Assembly (NCBI GenBank): GCA_964385015.1 | Contig: CAYLLS010000001.1 | Coordinates: 434,001 to 498,000, forward strand | Origin: CAYLLS01 sp964385015 | GTDB lineage: Bacteria > Myxococcota > UBA727 > JABDBI01 | Direction: 5' to 3' | DNA: 64,000 bases | Shown: positions 51,998 through 62,034 of the stretch, piece after piece | How positions within the stretch are numbered: the stretch's first letter is position 1 | How the letters are laid out: each line of letters begins with the position of its first letter | Made by a program: the position numbers and the translations under genes | The notes under the pieces: generated by a model | Databases searched by the model: none | What the model saw: only the letters and a program-made list of their open reading frames with translations | Told to the model about the DNA's origin: nothing

Positions 51998-54079
51998 TTA
52001 TAATAAAAATATTTTATTATTAATAGCCATGTGATATAATTTGTATGGTGATGCAAATCGTTTTCCACACGATAATTGTAAATTTTGTAATTTACTTATA
52101 AAATTATTAATACCTATATAATTCATAAAAGCTAATGGACCTCCTACATACATTGGGAAGCCTAATCCAAACACTAATCCAAGTTCAGCATCATATTCAT
52201 TATTCAAAATATTATCATCAATACTATTCACTACTTCAACACACTGGCGGGCCATAATACGTTCTTTAATATAATCTATAGATATATTTCGTTTAATATT
52301 TACTACATCATATAAACCATTCCAAACAGTTCTTTTCCCAGTATAATCATAAAACCCATGATTCATAAATTTACCTAATCTATTATATTTATTAATCATT
52401 ATATCTAATAATAACAAAGCTTTTTCATACCCTTGCTGTAAAGTGAAACTATTCTTTATAATAGAATTAAACATAAGTGTTAATGTAACAGCATCTAATA
52501 CAAGCAAAGGACCAACAGCCATGCCTGCTTCAACAGCAGATCTATCAATAATGCTAGGATCTACACCTTCAGCAACTAACTGCACACCTTCTAATACATA
52601 AGCACAAAACACTCTAGTAGTAAAAAATGCATATTTATCATTAACAATGATTGGTATCTTATTAATACATTTAATAAAATTCAATATTCTATTAAGAGTA
52701 ACATAAGATGTTTTATTACCAATAATAATCTCAACTAATTGCATTTTATCTGCTGGAGAAAAAAAATGAGTCCCAATAAAATTATTTATATATCTAAATG
52801 ATCGAGACAACATATTAATTGATAAAGCAGAAGTATTAGTGGCTAATATAGCATTTTTTTTTATAAATTTTTCCAATTTTTTAAATATATATTTTTTTAA
52901 ACTTAATTTTTCAAAAACAGCTTCTATAATTAAATCACATTTAATAAAATCATGAAAATCATTAGCTATTATAAGATTGTTAAATAATTTATTACTTAAA
53001 GAACTCTTATAAAACATTTTTTTAGTATATAATAATTCACGATTTACATCATATAAAACAACATTATAACCAGATTTTAAACAAACGAAAGCTAATGATG
53101 ACCCCATCATACCTGCACCAATAATTCCAACAATTCTAATTTTATTATCCGTATTAACATTAACATGTAATTTGTGTTTTGCTTTTTGAATATATCTCCA
53201 ACCAGTATTTATCATAACTTTAGATTGATTTAACATTAATGATTGTATAAAGTACTTAGTTTCCATCAACATAGCATCTTTTAAATTTATATTAACACCT
53301 TTACATAAACATAAAATAATTAATCTAGACGTAATATCAATATTGCTTTTTAATCTAATTTTCTTTATATATTCTGCAATAGCACATTTAACATCGCACT
53401 TGTTAAACGTTATTTTATCATAAAATATATCTTTATTTATTCGTTTATCAATAAAATTCCTAATATATTTAATAGACACATCTATTAAATCTTCTTTATT
53501 ATCAATTACATTATCAATTAATCCATTTTTAAAAGCTTCTGTAACAATAAATATTTTAGCCTTCAAAATATAATCTAAAGCCTTTTTAATTCCAATTAAT
53601 CTCAATAATTTTTGAACACCACCAAATCCAGGTATAAATCCATATTTCATTTCTGATAAACCAAAATATATATCATTACTATTAACAGATATTCTATAAT
53701 GAAATCCGGCAAAAAACGAATAACCAGCACCATATGCAGAAGCACTTAATGCAGCAACAAGAATTTTACTAGAATTTTCTAATGCATACATACTTTCATT
53801 AAATTTATATATTAATTCTATATTACTGTTATCAAGTTTAGAAATAAAATCAATATCTTCACCAACAGAAAAATATTTGCATTTAGAAGTAAAAATAACT
53901 CCAATAATCTTAATATCATGAATAAGATAATCTACCAATTCACAAAAATCTGTAATAAAATGCTTATTAATTTTATTAATACTAAACATCATATTTATAT
54001 TAACAATTGCAATATCAGACTCTATTACAATCAAACTAAAAACTTTATTTTTTGTTATTTTACACATTACATATTCCAC
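51998..54079 (-). CDS. fadJ: FadJ/FadB-like enoyl-CoA hydratase / 3-hydroxyacyl-CoA dehydrogenase
   Basis: 693 residues (E. coli FadJ 714). The N-terminal crotonase domain has YFSVGEDIDFI (about 69-79), the oxyanion segment LSASAYGAGYS (about 111-121) and LSEMKYGFIPGFGG (about 141-154). Of the two catalytic glutamates, Glu143 is present, but the other position (GGG-x-E in the family) reads GAGYS, so Ser121 replaces it. The dehydrogenase part is intact: GIIGAGMMGSS (NAD), ATNTSALSI and GTHFFSPADKMQLVEI with the catalytic His. So oxidation of 3-hydroxyacyl-CoA is likely, and hydration may be slow or changed. A second dehydrogenase of this class starts at 462. Confidence 0.88.
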   Translation of the reverse strand: MEYVMCKITKNKVFSLIVIESDIAIVNINMMFSINKINKHFITDFCELVDYLIHDIKIIGVIFTSKCKYFSVGEDIDFISKLDNSNIELIYKFNESMYALENSSKILVAALSASAYGAGYSFFAGFHYRISVNSNDIYFGLSEMKYGFIPGFGGVQKLLRLIGIKKALDYILKAKIFIVTEAFKNGLIDNVIDNKEDLIDVSIKYIRNFIDKRINKDIFYDKITFNKCDVKCAIAEYIKKIRLKSNIDITSRLIILCLCKGVNINLKDAMLMETKYFIQSLMLNQSKVMINTGWRYIQKAKHKLHVNVNTDNKIRIVGIIGAGMMGSSLAFVCLKSGYNVVLYDVNRELLYTKKMFYKSSLSNKLFNNLIIANDFHDFIKCDLIIEAVFEKLSLKKYIFKKLEKFIKKNAILATNTSALSINMLSRSFRYINNFIGTHFFSPADKMQLVEIIIGNKTSYVTLNRILNFIKCINKIPIIVNDKYAFFTTRVFCAYVLEGVQLVAEGVDPSIIDRSAVEAGMAVGPLLVLDAVTLTLMFNSIIKNSFTLQQGYEKALLLLDIMINKYNRLGKFMNHGFYDYTGKRTVWNGLYDVVNIKRNISIDYIKERIMARQCVEVVNSIDDNILNNEYDAELGLVFGLGFPMYVGGPLAFMNYIGINNFISKLQNLQLSCGKRFASPYKLYHMAINNKIFLL

Positions 54080-54222
54080 ATTAAAAATATCAAAATTTTT
54101 ATTATAAAAAAACTCAACATATATGATAATACATTATTAAATACTAATAAATTACTTTAATTATTTGATAATTATTCTATATATATAAATATATAACATA
54201 ATATCATAACAACACAAAATAT

Positions 54223-55605
54223 ATGAAAAATCTTTTTTCAACAAATAAACCATTAAACAAATTAATAAACAATATTCTACAAAATTATGGACATCCAATA
54301 GCTGTAGGTGGATGTGTTAGAGATAGTATATTACATATTCCATGTCATGATATAGATATTGAAATTTATAATCTACATCCTACTAAATTAATTTCAATAT
54401 TAAATAATATTGGTTCTATTAATTTAATTGGAAAACAATTTAGCATTTTCAAAACTACCATTCACACTAATAATGATCAACAAACTTTTGATATAAGTCT
54501 ACCTAGAATAGATAATAAAACAAGTGCTGGACATAAAGGATTTTTAAGCATATACAAATCTACATTAACATTTCGTGAAGCTTCTATTAGAAGAGATTTT
54601 ACAATTAATTCAATAGGATACGATTTAAAATTTAAAAGATTCATTGATCCCTATAATGGCATAAAAAATATTAAATATAACATATTAAAACATACTTCAA
54701 TTTCATTCAAAGAAGATCCACTAAGAATATTACGTGCATGTCAATTTGCTGCTCGTTTTCAATTCAAAATACATCATAAAACATTACAAATATGCAAGTT
54801 AATAAAAAAAGAATTATTTACAATATCTACTGAACGCATTTTTGAAGAATTTAAAAAAATAATTTTATCTCCCAATCCATCTATTGGATTATCATTATTA
54901 AAAGAAACAAATGCTATAATATTATTTCCAGAACTAAAATTACTAATAACAAACTATTCAAATAAATACTTATGGAATCATCTATTATCAACAACAAATC
55001 ATATTACACATGTAATTTATAAATATAATATACCACATAAAGAAGCATTAACATTATTATTAGGAGCAATATGTCATTTTTTATACAAACAACAAATACC
55101 ATGCACAAAAAACAACATAATCAACAAAATACACGATAATACAATATATCTAAATACAACTACGTCATTTCTAAAACGCATAGGAGCTCCATATAAAATT
55201 ATTCATGATATCATTATGCTTACACAATATTACAGATTACCACATGACATATATCATTCATATACACAAATATCTAATAAAACATTACATTATTTATGCA
55301 TGAAAATTCCAATTAAAAGGTTATATTATATATCAAAAATCAACATGGTAGCACATAAAGTTCAACAAAATACAAATAACCATATATTATCTTCATGGTT
55401 CTTAATAAAAGTAATCAAACAATTAATCAATAAAAATCTATTATTCCCAATTATCATTGGGAAACATCTTATAATTATAAATATGAAACCAGGAAAACAA
55501 ATGGGATCATTATTAAAACAATTATTTACATCTCAATTATATGGCAACTTCTATCATCTTATAGATAGTTTAATTTGGCTACAAAAAGAATTATTGAAAA
55601 ATTAA
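54223..55605 (+). CDS. cca: tRNA nucleotidyltransferase (CCA-adding enzyme)
   Basis: Class II nucleotidyltransferase, 460 residues. Catalytic motif GGCVRDSILHIPCHDIDIEIY (about 28-48; Asp-x-Asp binds Mg), FDISLPRIDNK (about 91-101), RDFTINSIGYDL (about 126-137; template region) and EDPLRILRACQFAARF (about 165-180). The C-terminal helical domain is longer than in minimal enzymes and contains an HD-like stretch (LGAICHFLYK). Since no tRNA gene of the window encodes CCA, this enzyme is essential for every tRNA here. Confidence 0.93.
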   Translation: MKNLFSTNKPLNKLINNILQNYGHPIAVGGCVRDSILHIPCHDIDIEIYNLHPTKLISILNNIGSINLIGKQFSIFKTTIHTNNDQQTFDISLPRIDNKTSAGHKGFLSIYKSTLTFREASIRRDFTINSIGYDLKFKRFIDPYNGIKNIKYNILKHTSISFKEDPLRILRACQFAARFQFKIHHKTLQICKLIKKELFTISTERIFEEFKKIILSPNPSIGLSLLKETNAIILFPELKLLITNYSNKYLWNHLLSTTNHITHVIYKYNIPHKEALTLLLGAICHFLYKQQIPCTKNNIINKIHDNTIYLNTTTSFLKRIGAPYKIIHDIIMLTQYYRLPHDIYHSYTQISNKTLHYLCMKIPIKRLYYISKINMVAHKVQQNTNNHILSSWFLIKVIKQLINKNLLFPIIIGKHLIIINMKPGKQMGSLLKQLFTSQLYGNFYHLIDSLIWLQKELLKN

Positions 55606-55677
55606 AAAACTAAGTATATAAAAATATTATCACATATAATATATATTTTATAAATATATATATTATTATATAATTAA

Positions 55678-55765
55678 GGAGTGATGGCCGAGTGGTTTAA
55701 GGCACACGCCTGCTAAGCGTGCATAGATTATTTATCTATCCCGGGTTCAAATCCCGGTCACTCCG
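55678..55765 (+). tRNA. tRNA-Ser(GCU)
   Basis: Acceptor GGAGTGA pairs with TCACTCC, discriminator G. Anticodon stem CACGC/GCGTG encloses CTGCTAA, anticodon GCT. Long variable arm with stem ATAGAT/ATCTAT, T arm CCGGG/CCCGG. CCA is not encoded. Confidence 0.95.
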
Positions 55766-55803
55766 TATTATATTCAACAATATAAGGTCTCTATACAAAC
55801 ATA

Positions 55804-58710
55804 ATGAATAATCAATATAATATAAAATCATATAATGTTAAAAACATAGAAAAAAAATGGCATAATCTGTGGGAACAATCACATATTTTTACACCAAAAA
55901 ATGTAAATACACATAGTCCTTCATATACAATAATGATGCCGCCACCAAATATTACCGGGATATTACATAATGGACATGCTCTTGGCATAACCTTGGAAGA
56001 CATATTATCTAGATACTATAGAATGAATAATTATAACACATTATGGTTGCCTGGTATAGATCATGCTGGAATTGCTACGCAAACTATGATAGAAAAAACA
56101 CTAATAAAACAAACACAAACACACATATATAAATTAAACAAAAAACAAATTCTTAAAGAAATTTGGAAATGGAAAAAAAACAAAGAACATAATATAATAA
56201 AACAATTAAAAAAATTAGGAGCTTCATCTGATTGGTCAAGATGGACTTTTACATTTAACAAACATTACTCTAAAGCAGTTAAAACAGCATTTGTTAAAAT
56301 GTGGAATGATAATTTAATATATAGAAAAGAAAGAATAATTAACTGGGATCCAATTGCTAACACAGCATTAAGCAATGAAGAAATAGAATATACAATACAA
56401 AATGATACATTATTTTTCTTTAATTATAAAATTAATAATATTACAAATCAAACCATAACTGTAGCAACAACAAGATTAGAAACAATGCTTGGAGATGTAG
56501 CCATTGCTGTAAATCCAAAAGATATAAGATATAAAACATTAATAGGTCAAACAGTAAAACATCCATTTTTCCCTAATAGAATTATACCAATCATAAGTGA
56601 TAACTACGTAGATATGAAATTTGGCACTGGAGCTGTGAAAATTACACCAGCTCATGATCAAAATGATTTTTTAATAGGTAAAAAAAATAATCTAAAAATC
56701 ATTAATTTATTTAATACAGATTTAACATTAAATAAAAATTGTGGAATATATGCAGGACTAAATCCATTAGAAGCTCAAAAACAAATAAAACATGACTTAA
56801 TAAAATTAAAATTATTTAAAAATTCCATAAATATCAAACATTCTGTAGCAATTTCACAAAGAACACATGCTAGAATAGAACCAATGATTTTAAAACAATA
56901 TTTTATTAAAATGCAAACATTAGCTAACAATGCAATATATAATTTTAATACATATCAAACAACAATAACTCCTAATAAATATAAAAAAATATTAGATCAT
57001 TTTTTATACAATATAGAAGATTGGTGCATTTCTAGACAACTATTATGGGGTCACCAAATACCAATATTTTATAATATAAAACAAATGAAAATAATTATAA
57101 AAAAAAATAAAAATATTATTAATCCAAATTCTGATTTAATACAAACTCATAACTATAATCTTAACAATAAAAGACTTTTAAAATTAGCACTTAAAACTTT
57201 AGATGATAAATTAATTAAATTATTTTCTATAGCAAGTATATATGATTTAAGCAACAATGGAACATCTAACGTATATTATCAAGATCAAGATGTACTAGAT
57301 ACTTGGTTCTCATCCGCGTTATGGCCATTGTCTACACTTGGTTGGCCATATAATACGAAAGATTTAGAAGTGTTTTATCCCACACAAACATTAGAAACAG
57401 GATGTGATATTTTATTTTTTTGGGTTGCAAGAATGATGATGTTTGGATTATACTTTATGCATCAAATACCATTTAAAGAAATTTTTTTACATCCTATCAT
57501 TAGAGATTCCAAAGGGCAAAAAATGTCTAAATCATTAGGTAATACTATTGATCCTATTGACGTAATACAAGGAATTACATTACACAACTTAACAAAAAAA
57601 ATTAATGCATTTCCAATCAAAAAATCAACAATTAATAAAATAGCAAACAAAATCAATATAGAATTTCCTAATGGGATTATAGCCTATGGTTCAGATGCTT
57701 TAAGATTAAGCTTATCTACATTATCAAATCAAGGACAAAAAATTAACTTTTCTATTCAAAATATTAATATATATAAACATTTTTTAAACAAATTATGGCA
57801 TGCTACACAATTCATTATGTTAAATATACAATATGATAATATTATACCAATTAATAGTATTGAATACTTTTCACTTCCAGAACAATGGATACTTTCTAAA
57901 TTACAAAATGTAATTTATATGATAAATATGTCTATCAAAATGTATAATTTTAATTTTGCTATTAAACATATTTACAATTTCTTTTGGAATGATTTTTGCA
58001 ATTGGTATATTGAAATATCAAAAATTAAATTTGATTATAACATCGACATAAAAATGGTAAGCTCTACTTTAGTAGAGATATTAGATGCAACATGCAGATT
58101 ATTACATCCATTTTGCCCACATATTACTGAAGAAATTTGGTCTAATTTACCTATATATAAACAAAAATGGAAAAAACAAAACATTTATTTTTGTGCTACA
58201 GCACCATTTCCCAAACCACAACAACATTTTACAAATAATAATGCTGAAAGTATTATGCATGTCATAAAATCAATAATATCTACGATAAGAAATATAAAAC
58301 ATACAATAAACATAAGACATAATACACTAATAGATATAATTATTACATCTAAAAATAACAAAATATTAAATTCAATTAATAAATTACAACATATTATAAA
58401 AAAAATATCATATATTAAAACATTAAAAATAATTGATAATAAATATAATATATTAAAAAATACTATAATATATTCAATAACTAATATTAATATTATTTTA
58501 CCGCAACAAAATATACAATATTCTATAAATGAAAAACATAAACTACAAAATAAATTAACAAATATCAAAAAAAACATATTTTTTTTTCAACAACGTATAA
58601 ATACTACAAATTTTATAAAAAATGCTCCAAATAATATTATTAAAGAAACAATAAACAAATTAAAAGAACTTGAAAAAACAAAAAAAAACATTGAATTTAT
58701 GTTAAACTAA
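55804..58710 (+). CDS. valS: Valyl-tRNA synthetase
   Basis: 968 residues (E. coli 951), class Ia synthetase. HIGH-type motif PPPNITGILHNGHALG (about 47-62, reading HNGH), the CP1 editing domain with TTRLETMLGDVAIAVNP (about 223-239), the ATP loop GQKMSKSLGNTIDP (about 572-585), and the C-terminal coiled-coil arm typical of ValRS (about 880-968, Lys/Asn/Ile-rich). DVLDTWFSSALWPLSTLGWP (about 498-517) is also diagnostic. Follows tRNA-Ser(GCU) by 38 bases and precedes three tRNA genes. Confidence 0.96.
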   Translation: MNNQYNIKSYNVKNIEKKWHNLWEQSHIFTPKNVNTHSPSYTIMMPPPNITGILHNGHALGITLEDILSRYYRMNNYNTLWLPGIDHAGIATQTMIEKTLIKQTQTHIYKLNKKQILKEIWKWKKNKEHNIIKQLKKLGASSDWSRWTFTFNKHYSKAVKTAFVKMWNDNLIYRKERIINWDPIANTALSNEEIEYTIQNDTLFFFNYKINNITNQTITVATTRLETMLGDVAIAVNPKDIRYKTLIGQTVKHPFFPNRIIPIISDNYVDMKFGTGAVKITPAHDQNDFLIGKKNNLKIINLFNTDLTLNKNCGIYAGLNPLEAQKQIKHDLIKLKLFKNSINIKHSVAISQRTHARIEPMILKQYFIKMQTLANNAIYNFNTYQTTITPNKYKKILDHFLYNIEDWCISRQLLWGHQIPIFYNIKQMKIIIKKNKNIINPNSDLIQTHNYNLNNKRLLKLALKTLDDKLIKLFSIASIYDLSNNGTSNVYYQDQDVLDTWFSSALWPLSTLGWPYNTKDLEVFYPTQTLETGCDILFFWVARMMMFGLYFMHQIPFKEIFLHPIIRDSKGQKMSKSLGNTIDPIDVIQGITLHNLTKKINAFPIKKSTINKIANKINIEFPNGIIAYGSDALRLSLSTLSNQGQKINFSIQNINIYKHFLNKLWHATQFIMLNIQYDNIIPINSIEYFSLPEQWILSKLQNVIYMINMSIKMYNFNFAIKHIYNFFWNDFCNWYIEISKIKFDYNIDIKMVSSTLVEILDATCRLLHPFCPHITEEIWSNLPIYKQKWKKQNIYFCATAPFPKPQQHFTNNNAESIMHVIKSIISTIRNIKHTINIRHNTLIDIIITSKNNKILNSINKLQHIIKKISYIKTLKIIDNKYNILKNTIIYSITNINIILPQQNIQYSINEKHKLQNKLTNIKKNIFFFQQRINTTNFIKNAPNNIIKETINKLKELEKTKKNIEFMLN

Positions 58711-58761
58711 AAATTATATACTATCATATTATATAAATTATGTTATATTAATATAAAAAAT

Positions 58762-58835
58762 CGGGGTGTAGCTCAGTCTGGTAGAGCGCCTGCTTTGGGA
58801 GCAGGAAGTCGCATGTTCAAATCCTGTCTCCCCGA
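58762..58835 (+). tRNA. tRNA-Pro(UGG)
   Basis: Acceptor CGGGGTG pairs with CTCCCCG, discriminator A; C1-G72 is the proline signature. Anticodon stem CCTGC/GCAGG encloses TTTGGGA, anticodon TGG. CCA is not encoded. Confidence 0.95.
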
Positions 58836-58859
58836 TGTATAAAAAACAATATTTATACA

Positions 58860-58933
<74 letters not shown>

Positions 58934-58985
58934 ACATAACCAAATGGTATTGACACAAACACAATATCAACAATGAAAGCATATT

Positions 58986-59058
<73 letters not shown>

Positions 59059-59068
59059 TGTAATACAA

Positions 59069-59761
59069 TTAATATTTAATTATTTTCATTAATTTAATCA
59101 TATCAAGCATAATTACAATACTAATATTATTTAGCATATGTTTACTAATCAAATACTTATATTCTGCTAAACTAGCAATATAATATTTACTATTCATATA
59201 AAATCTAGCTATATTAAAATGATAATTAGACAAATCTTTAATAATACATAATTTTACATCAATAATATCATCATGCAATGGAAATATTATTAAATATTCC
59301 TCAATAATTGTTAACAAATATCTAACCATATAATTATTATATATATAATTATAAAAATTAAACAACATGTTATATATATTTGTTTTAAAATAAGAATAAA
59401 TTAATTTATAATATATATTAGAATACAAATATACATTCTGATACATACAATAATCAATTAAATATTCATATTCCAAAATCACTGACATCCAATTTTGCAA
59501 ATAGAAATCACATTCCACTACTTTTAATCTACTATCCATATAAAATCTAGAATAAAATCTATTTAATTGAATATAAGTAAACAATTTTTTAGCTTCTACA
59601 TATTGTTTCTTTATAAATAATGTATTAGCATAATTATATATCAATTTGGTATTTATATTATTAATACTTATAATATTATATTCATTTACTGAACAAACAA
59701 CATAACAATGATTATATATAAATAAAAATATTACCAAAATTATATATTGTAAATTTTTCAT
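59069..59761 (-). CDS. bamD: BamD-like outer-membrane assembly TPR protein
   Basis: 230 residues: N-terminal signal-like helix (about 4-24), then about five TPR-type helical pairs. The order IYNYANTLFIKKQYVEAKKLF (about 41-61), ILEYEYLIDY, then IIEEYLIIFP and FNIARFYMNSKYYIASLAEY (about 183-202) matches BamD, whose last repeat has the same A-x2-Y-x6-Y-x2-A pattern. BamD works with BamA to fold outer-membrane proteins. The lipidation Cys of BamD is not obvious (Cys23 in YVVC lacks a good lipobox). Divergence is high, so the call is probable, not certain; it implies an outer membrane is kept. Confidence 0.65.
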   Translation of the reverse strand: MKNLQYIILVIFLFIYNHCYVVCSVNEYNIISINNINTKLIYNYANTLFIKKQYVEAKKLFTYIQLNRFYSRFYMDSRLKVVECDFYLQNWMSVILEYEYLIDYCMYQNVYLYSNIYYKLIYSYFKTNIYNMLFNFYNYIYNNYMVRYLLTIIEEYLIIFPLHDDIIDVKLCIIKDLSNYHFNIARFYMNSKYYIASLAEYKYLISKHMLNNISIVIMLDMIKLMKIIKY

Positions 59762-59912
59762 AACAACCCATTATAAATAAATAATAAAACTAAATTTATA
59801 TAAATTTCATAACTTTTATAATAAATAAACTAATATTTATCTTGATATAAAAATATGAATATGAAATATAATATCTTTATACAATAACATATGAAACACA
59901 AGAGGACATTCT

Positions 59913-60161
59913 ATGGTCATTATTAGATTAACACGAAAAGGCAAAAAAAAACATCCATTTTATAGAATTATTGTAACTGATTCTCGCATGCCACGTGATG
60001 GAAGATTTATTGAACAAATTGGAACTTTTAATCCTTTTAATAATAAATTAGGAATCAATTTAAATATAGATAAAATATCATATTGGTTAAAAGTTGGAGC
60101 AAAAACAAGCAAAACTGTATATCATTTAATTAAAAAATATAAAAAACAAATAAAACAATAA
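59913..60161 (+). CDS. rpsP: 30S ribosomal protein bS16
   Basis: 82 residues, full length: MVIIRLTRKGKKKHPFYRIIV, DSRMPRDGRFIEQIGTFNP (about 25-43) and YWLKVGAKTSKTVYHLIKK. AGAGGA lies ten bases ahead of the ATG. In most bacteria rpsP-rimM-trmD-rplS form one operon; here trmD follows after 22 bases and rimM is gone. A TATAAT box at 59867-59872 with TTGATA 19 bases before it could be its promoter. Confidence 0.97.
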   Translation: MVIIRLTRKGKKKHPFYRIIVTDSRMPRDGRFIEQIGTFNPFNNKLGINLNIDKISYWLKVGAKTSKTVYHLIKKYKKQIKQ

Positions 60162-60183
60162 ACATATATCATATAAAAGTATA

Positions 60184-60852
60184 ATGTATGACAAATTAAT
60201 CATTACAATTATTTCTATTTTTCCAGAGATAATAAGACCTTACATAAATGCATCAATATTAGGAAATGCTATACAACACAATAAACTTCAAATCAGAGAA
60301 TTTCCTATACGATGTTTTTCTATAAATAAACATAAAAACATAGATAATAAACCGTATAGCAATAAATATGGCCAAATTATACAAATTAATATTATAATAA
60401 AAACTATTATGTCTGCTTTAATAAAAAATACTAAAGCAACAATAATACTGTTATCTCCAGAAGGAACAACATTTAAGCAAATTCATGCAAAAACATTAAG
60501 CAAGTATAATCATATAATATTAATTTGTGGTCGTTATGAAGGTATAGATTCACGAATTAAATATTATGTAAATAATATATATTCAATTGGAAATTATATT
60601 TTAACAGGAGGGGAATTACCTGCTTCCTTAATCATAGATGCCATTGCACGAGAATTTAAAAATATAATAAATTCTACATCTAAAGAAAATGAAAGCTTTC
60701 AAAATAAATTATTAGAATATAATCAATATACAAACCCATTAAATTTTAATAATCATAAAATTCCTAACATTTTATTACATGGCAATCATTATAAAATTAA
60801 GAAACATAAAATAAAAGAACAATATAATAAAACAAAAACACAAGCACAATAA
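60184..60852 (+). CDS. trmD: tRNA (guanine37-N1)-methyltransferase
   Basis: SPOUT-class knot enzyme that methylates G37. 222 residues, shorter than usual (E. coli 255), lacking part of the C-terminal domain. SAM-site motifs are LLSPEGTTF (about 86-94), LICGRYEGIDSRI (about 112-124) and SIGNYILTGGELPASLIIDAIAR (about 134-156, Arg156 being the candidate catalytic Arg). Two family positions look altered: the PYGGG-x-GM segment reads PYSNKYGQI, and the catalytic Asp of LLD-x-P-x-YTRP appears as Glu in LLEYNQYTNP. It may be a slow or relaxed enzyme. rplS, normally next, is not found. Confidence 0.9.
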   Translation: MYDKLIITIISIFPEIIRPYINASILGNAIQHNKLQIREFPIRCFSINKHKNIDNKPYSNKYGQIIQINIIIKTIMSALIKNTKATIILLSPEGTTFKQIHAKTLSKYNHIILICGRYEGIDSRIKYYVNNIYSIGNYILTGGELPASLIIDAIAREFKNIINSTSKENESFQNKLLEYNQYTNPLNFNNHKIPNILLHGNHYKIKKHKIKEQYNKTKTQAQ

Positions 60853-61201
60853 CATATAAAATTATCACTAAATAAGATTAATTAATTAATTATTAAGCAC
60901 ACTTTTTGAATATTGAATATAATTTGCATTATATATATTTATACGAAACCAAAAAATATATATATAATTTAATATATATAATACAACAACAATGAATATA
61001 AATGAATCTTCCAACATACAAAACATAATAGATAATCAATTATATATATGCTTTTACAAAATTAATATTTAAATACTAATAATATATATTATATAATATC
61101 CTATATTGATATATATAATCAACAATTATAATTTATAATCACATATGCTTATAAATTTAATTATATAACTTACATTTATAAACATTTTATATTCACATTT
61201 T
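60853..61201. other. 349-base AT-rich gene-free stretch
   Basis: Lies between convergent trmD and rsmA. I see no RNA gene, no plausible protein frame above about 26 residues and no strong hairpin; it holds mainly TATATA and AAATTA runs. rplS and rimM, expected near here in other gammaproteobacteria, have left no readable remnant. Confidence 0.6.
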
Positions 61202-62029
61202 TCAACATATCATACGTATAATATTAACAAAATTATTTACAGATAAATGTTCTGCTCTTAATTCAGAACTTAATCGCAATACTTTCATAATTTGATCTAT
61301 ATTAGAAATATGATTTAATATATTAATAATCTTTCTTCTTCTATTAAGAAAAACTAATGAAACAATTGTTTTAAATAAATTCCAATTAATACCCAATCGA
61401 TTAAATTTTTCAATAGAAATAGGATATAATACAATTAATGTGGAATGAACTTTTGGGATTGGCCAAAATGAAAATCTAGAAATATTATAAATTTTACGCA
61501 CATAAAAAACAGTTTGTAATAAAACAGATAATCTACAATAATATTTAGAATTAGGTTTGGCTATAATTCTATTTACAAATTCTTTCTGCAACAACAATAC
61601 AACACCACTAAATCTAAAAAAAATATTAATAATATTATTTAATATAAAATTACTAACATAATATGGCAAATTACCACATAAAATTATTTTTTCATATTGA
61701 GAAAAAAAAGTTAAAATATCAATATTTCTAATATCTTTTTTATCAATAATTAATTGATTATGTTCAATATATGAATTAAAATTAGAAATTAAATAATTAA
61801 TTAAATATTTATCTTTTTCTATGGCATAAACATTCATTTTCTGATTCAATAAATTCTTTGTTAACCATCCTAATCCAGCACCATATTCAACAGTAATAAT
61901 GTTAGACTTATAAAAAGAACTAACAATCTTAGCAATAGTTAATAAACAAGTTTTATCAATAAGAAAATTTTGTCCTAAATACTGATTTGGATAAAAATTA
62001 TCATACTTGAAAGTATTATTATTAATCAT
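61202..62029 (-). CDS. rsmA: 16S rRNA dimethyladenosine transferase
   Basis: KsgA family, 275 residues, dimethylates A1518 and A1519 of 16S rRNA. QYLGQNFLIDKTCL (about 17-30), SAM motif VEYGAGLGWLTKNLL (about 48-62), AIEKD (about 70-74) and motif IV ILCGNLPYYVSNFIL (about 116-130). The C-terminal RNA-binding domain with VSLVFLNRRRKIINIL is present. Starts five bases after the secA stop on the same strand. Confidence 0.95.
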   Translation of the reverse strand: MINNNTFKYDNFYPNQYLGQNFLIDKTCLLTIAKIVSSFYKSNIITVEYGAGLGWLTKNLLNQKMNVYAIEKDKYLINYLISNFNSYIEHNQLIIDKKDIRNIDILTFFSQYEKIILCGNLPYYVSNFILNNIINIFFRFSGVVLLLQKEFVNRIIAKPNSKYYCRLSVLLQTVFYVRKIYNISRFSFWPIPKVHSTLIVLYPISIEKFNRLGINWNLFKTIVSLVFLNRRRKIINILNHISNIDQIMKVLRLSSELRAEHLSVNNFVNIIRMIC

Positions 62030-62034
62030 TATTA

